Assembly (NCBI GenBank): GCA_937980205.1
Contig: CALJKW010000013.1
Span: 124,001 to 188,000, forward strand
Length of the DNA: 64,000 nucleotides
Origin: an uncultured Myxococcales bacterium
Lineage (GTDB): Bacteria > Myxococcota > Myxococcia > Myxococcales > Myxococcaceae
Reading direction: 5' to 3'
The notes beneath the pieces were generated by a model. The model did not search any database. It was not told the DNA's origin and saw only the letters and a list, made by a program, of their open reading frames with translations. This document shows positions 54,608-62,964 of the stretch, one piece after another. A program made the position numbers and the translations under genes. Positions within the stretch are counted from its first letter, which is position 1. Every line of letters starts with the position of its first letter.

Positions 54608-56893
54608 TCACGTCCGCGGCAGCCGCACCGTGAAGGTGGTGCCGGTTTCCGGCGTCGAGCGCACCGAGACCTCGCCGCGGTGCTGCCGCACGATGGTGTG
54701 CACGATGTAGAGGCCCAGGCCGAGCCCCATCGCGCCGCGCTTCGGCTTGCGAATGCGGAACGGGTCGAACAGCGAGGGCACCTCGGTCTCGGGGATGAGG
54801 CCTTCGTTGTGGACGGTGAGCTCGACGTGCTGAGGCGACGTGCCGTCGACGCGCACGTCGATGGTGCCGCCGGGCGCTCCGTGCTGCCCGGCGTTGGCGA
54901 CGAGGTTGGAGACGACCTGCAGCAGGCGATCGGGGTCCCACGTGCCGGTGGTGTCGCCCCGGCTCTCCTTGACCACCTTCCACTGCGGGTGGGCGAGCTC
55001 GAGCTCGTCGATCGCGCGCGTGCAGAGGTCGAAGATGCACGTCTGCCGCGGCTCGAGCACGAGCTCTCCGCCGGTGCGCACGCGGGTGAAGTCGAGCAGT
55101 TGGTCGATCATCGTGCGCATGCGCTCGCTGCTCGAGAGCACGCGGCTCATCGCGCGCGTCAGCGGCTCGTTGTCGGCGCGCCGCAGCGTGACCTGCGCGG
55201 CGCTCTCGATGGCGGCGAGCGGGTTGCGCAGGTCGTGCGCGAGCACCCCGGCGAAGAGCTCGTTCGCGCGCAGGGTCTCTTCGAGCTTCGACACCGCCGC
55301 GAAGCGCGCGACGACCGACGCGACGTGGTTCGACACCTGCTGCGCGAGCTCGACCTCGGCGGCCGTCCAGTCGTGCGGCTGGTCGAAGTAGAGCATCAGC
55401 TTGCCGAGCAGCTTGCCGCGCGTGACCAGGGGGATGAACGCCAGCGCCCGAATGCCCTCGCGCTCGAACAGCGGCCGGTAGGACGCCAGGGTCTCCTCGC
55501 GCTGCGCGTCGGCGACCAGCACCGGCCTGGGCGCGTGCTCGCCCGCGGCCCACGGCGAGTGGCCGTCGACCGATTGCCGGTACCCGTCCGACAGACCTCG
55601 CCACGCCCTGAACCGCATCACGCCGCGCTCGTCGAACAGCAGCACGGCGCTCCGGTCGGACTTCAAGATGTTGCCGAGCGCGGTGAGCGCGGCGTCGAGC
55701 ACCGGCGCCACGTCGTCGGCGCGGACGACCGTCTCCGCGAAGCGGTAGAGCTGCTCGGCGCGAAAGCGCGCTGCGACGGTATCGCCGTACAGGCGGCTGT
55801 TCTCGATCGCCAGGGCGGCGCGATCGGCCAGCTCGGCCAGCAGCGCGACGTCTTCGGCCAGGTAGGTCTCGCCGGGGTTCACGCGTGACGCGGTCACCGT
55901 GCCGATGATGCGGCCGCTGACCTTGAGCGGCGCCCCCATCACCGCGAACGACGGGTACCTCTCGAGGAAGTCGTGGAACGCCGCCGGCGCGAGCTTCGCC
56001 TGGCCTTCCGGCCCGACGAGGGGGATGCACGCCGGCTCGCCGCCGACGAGCAGGCCGCCGGTGAACCCCTCACCCGGCTTCACCGGGTGCTGCTTCCACA
56101 GCGCGAGCAGCTGCCGGGTCGCCTCGGCGTCGGGGTGCTCGGCCGCGGCGAGGTGCAGCTTCCCGTCGCTCTGCAGCAGCGCGAGGTTCACGCAGCTGCC
56201 GAGCTTGACCGACAGCTCGCGGCAGACCGCGGCCAGCAGCGGCTCGAGGTCGCGCGTCTCGGCGAACCGCTGCGAGGCCTCGCTCAACACCGACAGGCGC
56301 GCGGCCGCGGCGTCGGCGAGGGCGCGGCTGTGCCGCTCGGCGTCGAGCAGGCGCAGCCGCTCGAGCGACTGGCCGGCGTAGCGCGCGACCAGGCGCAGGA
56401 AGTCGCGCTCGTGCGCCGAGCCGACGAGCCCCTCGTCGATCGTCAGGGCGAGCGCGCCCACGCACCGGTCGTCGGCGAACAGCGGCAGGCACGAGATGCG
56501 GTACGAGCGCCCCGGAGTGACCCACGCCGACAGGTGCGGGTACTGCACGAGGAGCTCGCCCTGTGAGCGGATCCACACCGGCTCGCGGCGCCGAATCGCA
56601 TCGAGCACCGGAATCGGCATGTCCAGGAGCAGCCGCGTCATGCGGACCCTGGTGGGCTCGGCGTAGCCGATGCTGCGCTTGAGCTCGGCCGCGCGCGCGG
56701 GCTCGTCGACGAGCCACAAGCCCGCGCTGTCGGCGCCCACGACGCGCGCGACCTGGTCGACGAGCGCTGCGTAGACCTCGTCCGGCCGCACGGCGTTCGC
56801 GATCGCCGCGGTGACGTGGAGCAGCGCCTCGGCGTACCCCGCCGCGGCGAGCTGCGCGTGCTCGAGCTGGGGTCGGGCGAGCGGTGCGTTCAT
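54608..56893 (-). CDS. Soluble triple-GAF histidine kinase
   Basis: 761 residues without membrane segments. Three GAF-type sensor domains lie at about 20-185, 205-375 and 395-535 (VVGADSAGLWLVDEPA; GSCVNLALLQSDGKLHLAA; SDRSAVLLFDERGVMRFRAW). HisKA follows with phospho-His in VLAHDLRNPLAAIESA near residue 553. The HATPase has NLVANAGQHG, the VHNEG form of the G1 box, LFDPF and GLGLGLYIVHTIV. Start overlaps the upstream receiver stop as ATGA. It may sense small molecules or redox state in the cytosol. Confidence 0.93.
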   Translation of the reverse strand: MNAPLARPQLEHAQLAAAGYAEALLHVTAAIANAVRPDEVYAALVDQVARVVGADSAGLWLVDEPARAAELKRSIGYAEPTRVRMTRLLLDMPIPVLDAIRRREPVWIRSQGELLVQYPHLSAWVTPGRSYRISCLPLFADDRCVGALALTIDEGLVGSAHERDFLRLVARYAGQSLERLRLLDAERHSRALADAAAARLSVLSEASQRFAETRDLEPLLAAVCRELSVKLGSCVNLALLQSDGKLHLAAAEHPDAEATRQLLALWKQHPVKPGEGFTGGLLVGGEPACIPLVGPEGQAKLAPAAFHDFLERYPSFAVMGAPLKVSGRIIGTVTASRVNPGETYLAEDVALLAELADRAALAIENSRLYGDTVAARFRAEQLYRFAETVVRADDVAPVLDAALTALGNILKSDRSAVLLFDERGVMRFRAWRGLSDGYRQSVDGHSPWAAGEHAPRPVLVADAQREETLASYRPLFEREGIRALAFIPLVTRGKLLGKLMLYFDQPHDWTAAEVELAQQVSNHVASVVARFAAVSKLEETLRANELFAGVLAHDLRNPLAAIESAAQVTLRRADNEPLTRAMSRVLSSSERMRTMIDQLLDFTRVRTGGELVLEPRQTCIFDLCTRAIDELELAHPQWKVVKESRGDTTGTWDPDRLLQVVSNLVANAGQHGAPGGTIDVRVDGTSPQHVELTVHNEGLIPETEVPSLFDPFRIRKPKRGAMGLGLGLYIVHTIVRQHRGEVSVRSTPETGTTFTVRLPRT

Positions 56894-57294
56894 TGCGCCG
56901 ACGCCGGGTGGATGTCGTGTGAGGCGAGCAGGCCCTGAAGCTGCGCAACGGAGATGGGCTTGCGGAAGAACGCCGCGGCGCCGGTGCGCTCGAGCAGGCC
57001 TGCGGGCTGCTGCGAGCCCGAGATGAAGATCTTCGGCACCGCCGAGAACCCGAGCGCGTTCACCCGAGCGCAGAGCTCGTCGCCGTTCATGCCCGGCATC
57101 TCGAGATCGACGAGCATGATCGCCGGTGCGAGGCCGCGCTCGAGCAGCCCGAGCGCCGCATGGCCGCTGCCCGCCGCGGCGGTGAGGTAGCCCATGTCGG
57201 TGAGCAGGTCCGTGGTCGCCTCGCGAACCTCGCGGTCGTCATCGACGACGAGCACGACCTTCGCGGCCGGGGGCGCCTGGGGGACGGAAGACAC
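56890..57294 (-). CDS. Stand-alone receiver protein
   Basis: 134 residues from a GTG at 57294; GTG at 57309 or further upstream is also possible. Motifs: LVVDDDREVRE, phospho-Asp in MLVDLEMPGMNGDEL, FISGSQQ, Lys in FFRKPISVAQL. No output domain. The stop overlaps the ATG of the triple-GAF kinase gene, so this is a receiver-kinase operon with the receiver first. A perfect palindrome at 57346 lies about 50 bases upstream. Confidence 0.87.
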   Translation of the reverse strand: MSSVPQAPPAAKVVLVVDDDREVREATTDLLTDMGYLTAAAGSGHAALGLLERGLAPAIMLVDLEMPGMNGDELCARVNALGFSAVPKIFISGSQQPAGLLERTGAAAFFRKPISVAQLQGLLASHDIHPASAQ

Positions 57295-57345
57295 GCCCTC
57301 ACTATTTGGCACGCCGTGGCCGAATGGCCAGCGCCGCAGGCGGCT

Positions 57346-57363
57346 CGTTACCCGCCGGTAACG
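57346..57363. promoter_or_regulatory. Perfect palindrome CGTTACC-CGCC-GGTAACG
   Basis: Seven-base perfect arms lie between the divergent starts of the receiver/GAF-kinase operon (57294, minus) and the STAS gene (57460, plus). Relatives occur at 44061 and inside 17452-17467, both in gaps upstream of genes. Probable operator for a dimeric regulator. Confidence 0.5.
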
Positions 57364-57459
57364 CCCAGGCAAGTCACCGAACGGGATCATCGCCGCCGTC
57401 ACGTTGCGCGCGGCCGCGCGGGCGACGAAAACTCGTCACCCAGGGAAGGTTGGAAATCG

Positions 57460-57780
57460 ATGCACGCACGCGTTCTCAACGGCGGTGTCGTCCACACTGC
57501 GCTCGCGAACATCTTCGCGCGCGGGCTCACCCGCGAGGCGGCGGCTTCCGTCATCGACACGCTTCGCACGCGCTCGGCGCGCGCGGTGCTGCTCGACCTC
57601 GAGCACGTCGACCACCTCACTGCCGACCAGATCAACTGGCTCGTGAACCTCGTCACCACCGTGACGCTGCTGGGCTTCAAGCCGCGCCTGGTGGGCGTCT
57701 GCCGCTCGCTCGTCGGCGAGCTCGAGGCCTCGCGCTTTCACGTCGAGTCGCTGAGCATCGATCAGTCGGCGAACCGCTGA
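57460..57780 (+). CDS. STAS-domain protein, RsbS-like
   Basis: 106 residues from the ATG at 57460, with AGGGAAGG about 11 bases upstream. The sequence AVLLDLEHVDHLTADQINWLVNLVTTVTLLGFKPRLVGV follows the STAS pattern of a beta strand, a loop with a candidate phospho-Ser/Thr (Thr in HLTAD) and a long helix, closest in appearance to RsbS/RsbR modules of stressosomes. It would act through reversible phosphorylation and protein binding. The 3' end overlaps the convergent receiver gene by 19 bases. Confidence 0.7.
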   Translation: MHARVLNGGVVHTALANIFARGLTREAAASVIDTLRTRSARAVLLDLEHVDHLTADQINWLVNLVTTVTLLGFKPRLVGVCRSLVGELEASRFHVESLSIDQSANR

Positions 57781-58124
57781 ACGACCTCGAGCAGCCGCTC
57801 GACCGCGACCGGCTTCTCGAGAACGCCGAGCACCGAGGCCTGCGCTGCGCGGTGCTCGAGGCGCGGCGTCGCGGTGAGCAAGAAGCGCGGCACGGGCAAG
57901 AGCCGCGGGTCCGCGCGGCAGCGCTCGCAGAACTCGAAGCCGTCCATCTCCGGCATCATCACGTCGACGAGCATCAGGCTCGGCATGACGCCGCCCTCGA
58001 GCTGGGTCAGCGCGTCCCGCCCGTTCGCCGCGACGGTGACCTTGTACCCCTCTTCGCGCAGGAGCTCGGCCAGCGCGTCGCGGATGTCTCGATCGTCGTC
58101 GATCAGCATCACCAGCTTGGGCAT
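57762..58124 (-). CDS. Stand-alone receiver protein
   Basis: 120 residues from the ATG at 58124. Motifs: VMLIDDDRDIRDAL, phospho-Asp in MLVDVMMPEMDGFEF, FLLTATPR, Lys in VLEKPVAVERLLE. No output domain. It is the only gene on its strand here and converges on the STAS gene. The 239-base gap to the divergent GNAT gene holds ACGTAACG and GGGTAACG half sites. Confidence 0.88.
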   Translation of the reverse strand: MPKLVMLIDDDRDIRDALAELLREEGYKVTVAANGRDALTQLEGGVMPSLMLVDVMMPEMDGFEFCERCRADPRLLPVPRFLLTATPRLEHRAAQASVLGVLEKPVAVERLLEVVQRFAD

Positions 58125-58363
58125 CACGGGCCTCTCGCTTCCCGTGACACCCCGCCGCCGTCGCATGGATCGCTGCTACCGCAGCGCCACGTACTGCGGT
58201 CGCGAGGGCGCGGCCCCACGTAACGCGTGCCAACGCCGCCGCGGGCGCGTTCACCCTCGCTGGGTAACGTCCTCCGAGACGGAAGCGAGCGCGCCGGGTG
58301 CGGATTACTTGGATGCGCGTAGCGAGGCGAGCGGGTCTTCCTCGGCCTCTTGGGGGTGTGCAC

Positions 58364-59224
58364 ATGGAAATCCGTCGGGCGACGCCCGAGATGTTCGAGG
58401 GCATTCACGGAGTGCTCCGCGAGTTCGGCGGCTCGTTGACGCGAGACGACTGGCGCCGGCTCGTCGACTACCGCTTCAGCGACCAGTCCTACCGGGGGTG
58501 GGTCTCGGTCGAGAACGACCAGATCGTCGGTTTTCTCGGCGGCATCTTCAGCCGCCGCGGCGACGCGCGCTTCTGCAGCCTGACGTCGTGGATCACCAAG
58601 CGCGAGTACCGCAAGGCGAACCTCCAGATCCTCGTGCCGATGCTCAAGCTCGAGGACCACACGCTGCTCAACTACAGCGCGAGCCCGTTCACCGCGAAGC
58701 TGTTCCGCGAGCGCCTCGGCTTCCAGGTGCTCGACGAGCACCTCGTCGTCATCCCCGCCGTCACGCCGCGCCTCAGCCCGCGCGGGTGGAAGCAGCTCAA
58801 GCGGCCGCACGAGCTCGAGTCGGTGTTGGTCGGCGAAGAGCGCCGCATCTGGCGCGACCACCTGCCGTACCCCGCGCGTCACGTCGTGCTCGCCGGGCCG
58901 CGCGGCCGTCACCTCTACGTCGTCGCCACCGCCACCCGGCTCAAGCGCATGAAGGTGAGCCACCTGCACTACATCTCGGACCCCGACCTCTTCGTCGAGC
59001 TCGTGAACCACGTGCAGCGCGCGCTGCTGTTCGGCATGCACACGGTCGTCACCACGGTCGACTCGCGGCTGCTCGCCGGCCGGCGGATTCGCGGCGCGCT
59101 CGGCTGGAAGCTCGCGCAGCCGCGCCTCTTCCGCCCCGGCAACCCTCGCCCCACCGGCACCATCGACAGCCTCTACACCGAGCTCGTGCTGCTCAACCCG
59201 GCCCGCTGGACCTTCAACCACTGA
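58364..59224 (+). CDS. GNAT-family acyltransferase
   Basis: 286 residues from the ATG at 58364, with GGGGGTG about seven bases upstream. The GNAT fold is suggested by MEIRRATPEMFEGIHGVLREF, VSVENDQIVGFLGGIFS, the region WITKREYRKANLQILVPML, and LFRERLGFQVLDEHLVV. It is longer than simple GNATs, with a second half rich in His and Arg. First gene of a five-gene set with FkbH, an acyl carrier protein, a MaoC-like protein and a deacetylase; it could move an acyl group onto an amino sugar. Confidence 0.72.
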   Translation: MEIRRATPEMFEGIHGVLREFGGSLTRDDWRRLVDYRFSDQSYRGWVSVENDQIVGFLGGIFSRRGDARFCSLTSWITKREYRKANLQILVPMLKLEDHTLLNYSASPFTAKLFRERLGFQVLDEHLVVIPAVTPRLSPRGWKQLKRPHELESVLVGEERRIWRDHLPYPARHVVLAGPRGRHLYVVATATRLKRMKVSHLHYISDPDLFVELVNHVQRALLFGMHTVVTTVDSRLLAGRRIRGALGWKLAQPRLFRPGNPRPTGTIDSLYTELVLLNPARWTFNH

Positions 59225-59246
59225 CCCTCTCTTTGGAGCGCTCTTC

Positions 59247-61013
59247 ATGCGCGAAGCACTGCAGTACCCCCTCGACGTCCCCCTGTTGCTGCGCAAGCGC
59301 CGCGCGCTGAAGGCCGAGCTGTCGGCGAAGGGCCCCTTCATGCGCAAGAAGATCGCCCTGCTCGGCGGCTCGACGACCGCTGACCTGCGCTCGCTGCTCG
59401 AGCTGTTCCTGCTCGCGTCGGGCATCGAGCCGGTCTTCTTCGAGTCCGAGTACAACCGCTTCTTCGAGGACGGCGCGCTGGGCGGCAGCCCGCTCGACGA
59501 GCTCGAGCCCGACGTCGTCGTGGTGCACACCACCCAGCGCAACGTCACGCGCTGGCCCGAAGCCTCTGCCACGCCCGAGCAGGTCGACGCGCTGCTGGCC
59601 TCGGAGCTCGGCCGGTTCGAGCTCTTGTGGAAGCGGCTGCTCTCGAAGTTCTCGTGCATCGTGGTGCAGAACAACTTCGACGCGCCGCCGCTCGAGGTGC
59701 TGGGCCACCTGGGCAGCTCGGCGCCGTCGGGGCACGTGCGCTTCGTCGAGCGGCTCAACGCCGCGTTCGCCGAGGCCGCGCGCGCCGAGCCTCGCCTGCG
59801 CATCAACGACATCGCCCGCCTCTCGGCGCAGGTGGGCCTCGACGAGTGGGCGAGCCCGTCGTGGTGGCTCAACTACAAGATGGCGGTGAGCCCCGCCGGC
59901 GCCGCGCGCCTCGCGCACCAGACGGCCAAGATCATCCGCGCCGCCTACGGCCGCACGAAGAAGTGCCTCGTGCTCGACCTCGACAACACGCTCTGGGGCG
60001 GCGTCATCGGAGACGACGGCGTCGACGGCCTCGAGCTCGGCCACGAGACGCCGCGCGGCGAGGCGTTCGTCGCCTTCCAGCGGTACTGCCTGCAGCTCAA
60101 GAGCCGCGGCGTGCTGCTCGCCGTCTGCTCGAAGAACGACCCCGCCATCGCGCGCACCGGCTTCCTGCACCCCGACTCGGTGCTGAAGGTGTCCGACTTC
60201 GCCGCCTTCCACGCGAGCTGGGACCCGAAGCCGGAAGGGCTCGTCGCGATCGCGAAGCAGCTCAACCTCGGCCTCGACAGCCTCGTCTTCGTCGACGACA
60301 ACCCGTTCGAGCGCGAGCTCGTCGCGCGCACGCTGCCCGAGGTCGCGGTGCCGAAGGTCTCCGACCCGGCCCGGTACGCCGAGGTCGTCGATCGCGAGGG
60401 GCACTTCGAGCCGTTCTCCATCACGCAAGACGACGCGGCGCGCGCCGATCAGTACGCCGTCGAGGCGCTGCGGGTCGAAGCGCAGAGCCGCTTCCAGGAC
60501 TACGGCGAGTACCTGAAGTGGCTCGAGATGAAGGCGGAGGTCGCGCCGTTCGCGCCGAAGTACCTCGACCGCATCGCGCAGCTCATCAACAAGACGAACC
60601 AGTTCAACCTGACCACGTCGCGGCACTCGCTCGCCGAGGTCACTGCGTTCGCGAAGAGCCCCGAGCACGTCACGCTCTACGGGCGGCTCTCCGATCGCTT
60701 CGGAGACCACGGCCTCGTCTCGGTCATCATCGCCCACGCGCTCGGCGAGGCGCTGCACGTCGACACCTGGCTGATGAGCTGTCGCGTGCTCAAGCGCGAC
60801 TTCGAGCACGCCATGTTCGCCGCGCTGTGCGAGGCGGCGCAGAAGCGCGGCCTCGTTCGCCTCATCGGCCGGTACGTGCCCACGCCGAAGAACGCGATGG
60901 TCGCCGGGCACTACGAGTCGCTCGGCTTCACGCGGCTCGACGACGGCACCTTCAGCTACGAGCTGGGCAAGAGCCCGGCTCCGAAGAACACCCCCATCAC
61001 CAGGAGCCCGTGA
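59247..61013 (+). CDS. FkbH-like HAD-IIIC enzyme
   Basis: 588 residues from the ATG at 59247 (GGAG upstream). The N-terminal 220 residues resemble an SGNH-type region (IALLGGSTTADLRSLLELFLL, PDVVVVHTTQRNVTRWP). The HAD domain begins near residue 240 with DLDNTLWGGVIGDDG and has CSKNDP and FVDDNPFEREL. A C-terminal GNAT-like domain includes VSVIIAHALGEALHVDTWLMSCRVLKR and NAMVAGHYESLGF. FkbH proteins take a glyceryl group from 1,3-bisphosphoglycerate and load it on an acyl carrier protein. The next gene encodes such a carrier, three bases away. Confidence 0.93.
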   Translation: MREALQYPLDVPLLLRKRRALKAELSAKGPFMRKKIALLGGSTTADLRSLLELFLLASGIEPVFFESEYNRFFEDGALGGSPLDELEPDVVVVHTTQRNVTRWPEASATPEQVDALLASELGRFELLWKRLLSKFSCIVVQNNFDAPPLEVLGHLGSSAPSGHVRFVERLNAAFAEAARAEPRLRINDIARLSAQVGLDEWASPSWWLNYKMAVSPAGAARLAHQTAKIIRAAYGRTKKCLVLDLDNTLWGGVIGDDGVDGLELGHETPRGEAFVAFQRYCLQLKSRGVLLAVCSKNDPAIARTGFLHPDSVLKVSDFAAFHASWDPKPEGLVAIAKQLNLGLDSLVFVDDNPFERELVARTLPEVAVPKVSDPARYAEVVDREGHFEPFSITQDDAARADQYAVEALRVEAQSRFQDYGEYLKWLEMKAEVAPFAPKYLDRIAQLINKTNQFNLTTSRHSLAEVTAFAKSPEHVTLYGRLSDRFGDHGLVSVIIAHALGEALHVDTWLMSCRVLKRDFEHAMFAALCEAAQKRGLVRLIGRYVPTPKNAMVAGHYESLGFTRLDDGTFSYELGKSPAPKNTPITRSP

Positions 61014-61015
61014 AG

Positions 61016-61261
61016 ATGAACCCCATGCTCGAACGCCTGCAGCGCCTGTTCCGTGACGTGCTCGACGACCCGAAGCTCGAGCTCACCCCCGAGTCCGACG
61101 CCGCCAGCATCCCCGGCTACGACTCGATCGTTCACATCAACATCATCTCCGCCGTCGAGCAGGAGTTCGGCGTCCGCTTCGAGCTCGAGGACATCCTCGC
61201 CCTCGAGAACGCCGGCGACCTCATGGCGCTCATCTCTCGAAAGCAGCAGGTGGCTGCATGA
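61016..61261 (+). CDS. Acyl carrier protein
   Basis: 81 residues from the ATG at 61016. The helix-loop-helix fold of a carrier protein has the phosphopantetheine Ser in GYDSIVHINIISAVEQEFG. The end overlaps the MaoC gene start as ATGA. Its position directly after FkbH indicates that it is the acceptor of the three-carbon unit. Confidence 0.93.
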   Translation: MNPMLERLQRLFRDVLDDPKLELTPESDAASIPGYDSIVHINIISAVEQEFGVRFELEDILALENAGDLMALISRKQQVAA

Positions 61262-61671
61262 ACGCGTACGAGTGGGAGCACCTCTCGATCGGCGTCTCCG
61301 CCAACTTCGAGGTGACCATCACCGAGGAGATGTTGAAGCGGTTCGCGCAGGACACCGGCGACTGCAACCCGCTGCACATGGACGCCGAGTACGCGCGCGC
61401 CGAGGGCTTCGACGGCCCCGTCGTCTACGGGCTGCTCACCGCCTCGTTCCTCTCGCGGCTCGCCGGCGTGCACCTGCCCGGCGCCCGCTGCCTCTTGCAG
61501 GGCGTGACGGCGACGTTCCACCACCCCGTCTACGTCGGCGATCGCCTCACCGTGCACGGTGAGGTCGCCTACCGCAACGAGGTCTACCGCCAGGCCGAGC
61601 TCGTGTGCCGCATCACGAACCAGCACGGCGCCAAGGTGGCGTCCGGGAAGCTGAAGGTCGGAGTTCGCTGA
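61258..61671 (+). CDS. MaoC-like hot-dog dehydratase
   Basis: 137 residues. The hydratase motif is DTGDCNPLHMD with the catalytic Asp/His pair, followed by GFDGPVVYGLLTASFLSRL and GVTATFHHPVYVGDRLTVHGEV, all typical of (R)-specific enoyl hydratases. It should add or remove water on an acyl group, here probably the one bound to the carrier protein encoded just before. Confidence 0.92.
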   Translation: MNAYEWEHLSIGVSANFEVTITEEMLKRFAQDTGDCNPLHMDAEYARAEGFDGPVVYGLLTASFLSRLAGVHLPGARCLLQGVTATFHHPVYVGDRLTVHGEVAYRNEVYRQAELVCRITNQHGAKVASGKLKVGVR

Positions 61672-61682
61672 AGGAGAGGTTC

Positions 61683-62552
61683 ATGAAGACGAACGTTGCC
61701 GAGATGGTCGAGGCGGTGCAGTCGCGCCTTACTGAGGTTCCTCCGCCCTCGATGCCGCGGCACCCCCTCGAGGCGCCGCTGCTCGAGCTGGCCCAGCACC
61801 TCTCAGACACGCAGCTGCGCGCGCTGCTCGGGTTCTGCGTCGGCGGGCACAACCTCGCGCTCTGCCTTCACCGCGTCGCGCGCGTCGAGCGCGGCAACTG
61901 GCTCATCACGCCCGAGGCGCAGCTCGACGCGCTCGTCGAGCTGTTGCGGTCGGCCAGGTCCACGGGCCCGAGGCCGTGGCTCACCGTCGCGTTCGACGAC
62001 GGCTACGACGACGCCGCGCAGTACGTGCTCTCGCGCGCGCCGCGGTACCCGGACGTCGAGTGGCTGCTCTTCGTGTGCCCGGAGAAGAACGAGAAGCGGC
62101 TTCAGTTTCACTGGGACGTCGAGCCCGCCGGCGCGCTGGCCGACATCGCCACGCTCAAGGCCGCCGCGCGGCTGCCGAACGTGTCGCTGGGCAACCACAC
62201 CAACTCCCACCAGCGGCAGATTCTGCTGACGCAGGAAGAGGCCGACGCCGAGTACAAGAGCTCGCGCGCCGACTTCATGAGGTTGTTCGGCCGGCAGCGG
62301 CACTTCGCGTTCCCCTTCGGGACGCCCGACCGCGAGTACGAGCTGAGGCACGTGCAGCTGCTGCGCGAGCTCGAGCCCGAAGGGCTCATCTGGTCGACCG
62401 AGAGCCGGCCGTTCGACCCGGACGAGCGCAAGAGCGGCGCGGTGCTGCCGCGCTTCCCCGTCGACGGAGAGTGGACGTACGCGCAGGTGGCGCTGTGGAT
62501 CTGCGCCATCTCGGTGCGGTACCGGCTGCGAGGTTCGCCGTACCAGTACTGA
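61683..62552 (+). CDS. Polysaccharide deacetylase (NodB-type)
   Basis: 289 residues from the ATG at 61683, with AAGGAGAGG upstream. Metal-site motifs of the carbohydrate esterase 4 family are present: TVAFDDGYDDAA (catalytic Asp and metal Asp), HTNSH (metal-binding HxxxH in GNHTNSHQ), and FAFPFGTPDREYE. No signal peptide is visible, so it probably acts in the cytosol on a lipid-linked or nucleotide sugar. It would free an amino group that the GNAT or another transferase could acylate. Confidence 0.85.
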   Translation: MKTNVAEMVEAVQSRLTEVPPPSMPRHPLEAPLLELAQHLSDTQLRALLGFCVGGHNLALCLHRVARVERGNWLITPEAQLDALVELLRSARSTGPRPWLTVAFDDGYDDAAQYVLSRAPRYPDVEWLLFVCPEKNEKRLQFHWDVEPAGALADIATLKAAARLPNVSLGNHTNSHQRQILLTQEEADAEYKSSRADFMRLFGRQRHFAFPFGTPDREYELRHVQLLRELEPEGLIWSTESRPFDPDERKSGAVLPRFPVDGEWTYAQVALWICAISVRYRLRGSPYQY

Positions 62553-62567
62553 AGTCGCGCTACACTC

Positions 62568-62888
62568 GTGCGCGTGACGTCGCGCGCCGTCATCGCACTG
62601 GTGGTCGCCGCGGGCCTATTCGGCGCGCGGCCGCTGCTTTCGCACGAGGGCTCGTGCGACGAGCGCGACACGGTCTCGTTCGCGCACGCGGCGGTCCTCG
62701 TCGCGAGCAGCGCGGCGACTCCGGCGGCGCGCGCAGCGGCAGACGCGTGGCGGCCGCCTTTCGCGCTGCCCGTCGCGCGGCTCGACGCGTCTTTGGCGCC
62801 GAAGCCGCCCGCCGCCCCCGACGCGCCGCTCGTGCACGCCACCGCGCCCGACGTGCTGACGTGTCCTGCGCAAGGTCCGCCCGTCTAA
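62568..62888 (+). CDS. Small secreted Ala/Pro-rich protein
   Basis: 106 residues from GTG at 62568, or 104 from GTG at 62574. Signal peptide (SRAVIALVVAAGLFGARPLLS) followed by a mature chain rich in Ala and Pro with two Cys residues (EGSCDERD, VLTCPAQ). TACACT at 62561-62566 may be the -10 box, which would give a leaderless transcript from 62574. No family recognised. Confidence 0.5.
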   Translation: MRVTSRAVIALVVAAGLFGARPLLSHEGSCDERDTVSFAHAAVLVASSAATPAARAAADAWRPPFALPVARLDASLAPKPPAAPDAPLVHATAPDVLTCPAQGPPV

Positions 62889-62964
62889 GCGCGCGGCCAG
62901 ACAACCCCCCGTTACTTAAAACCCTTGCTCGGGCGCCCGACGCGGCCCGAAGGACACATGTGTC

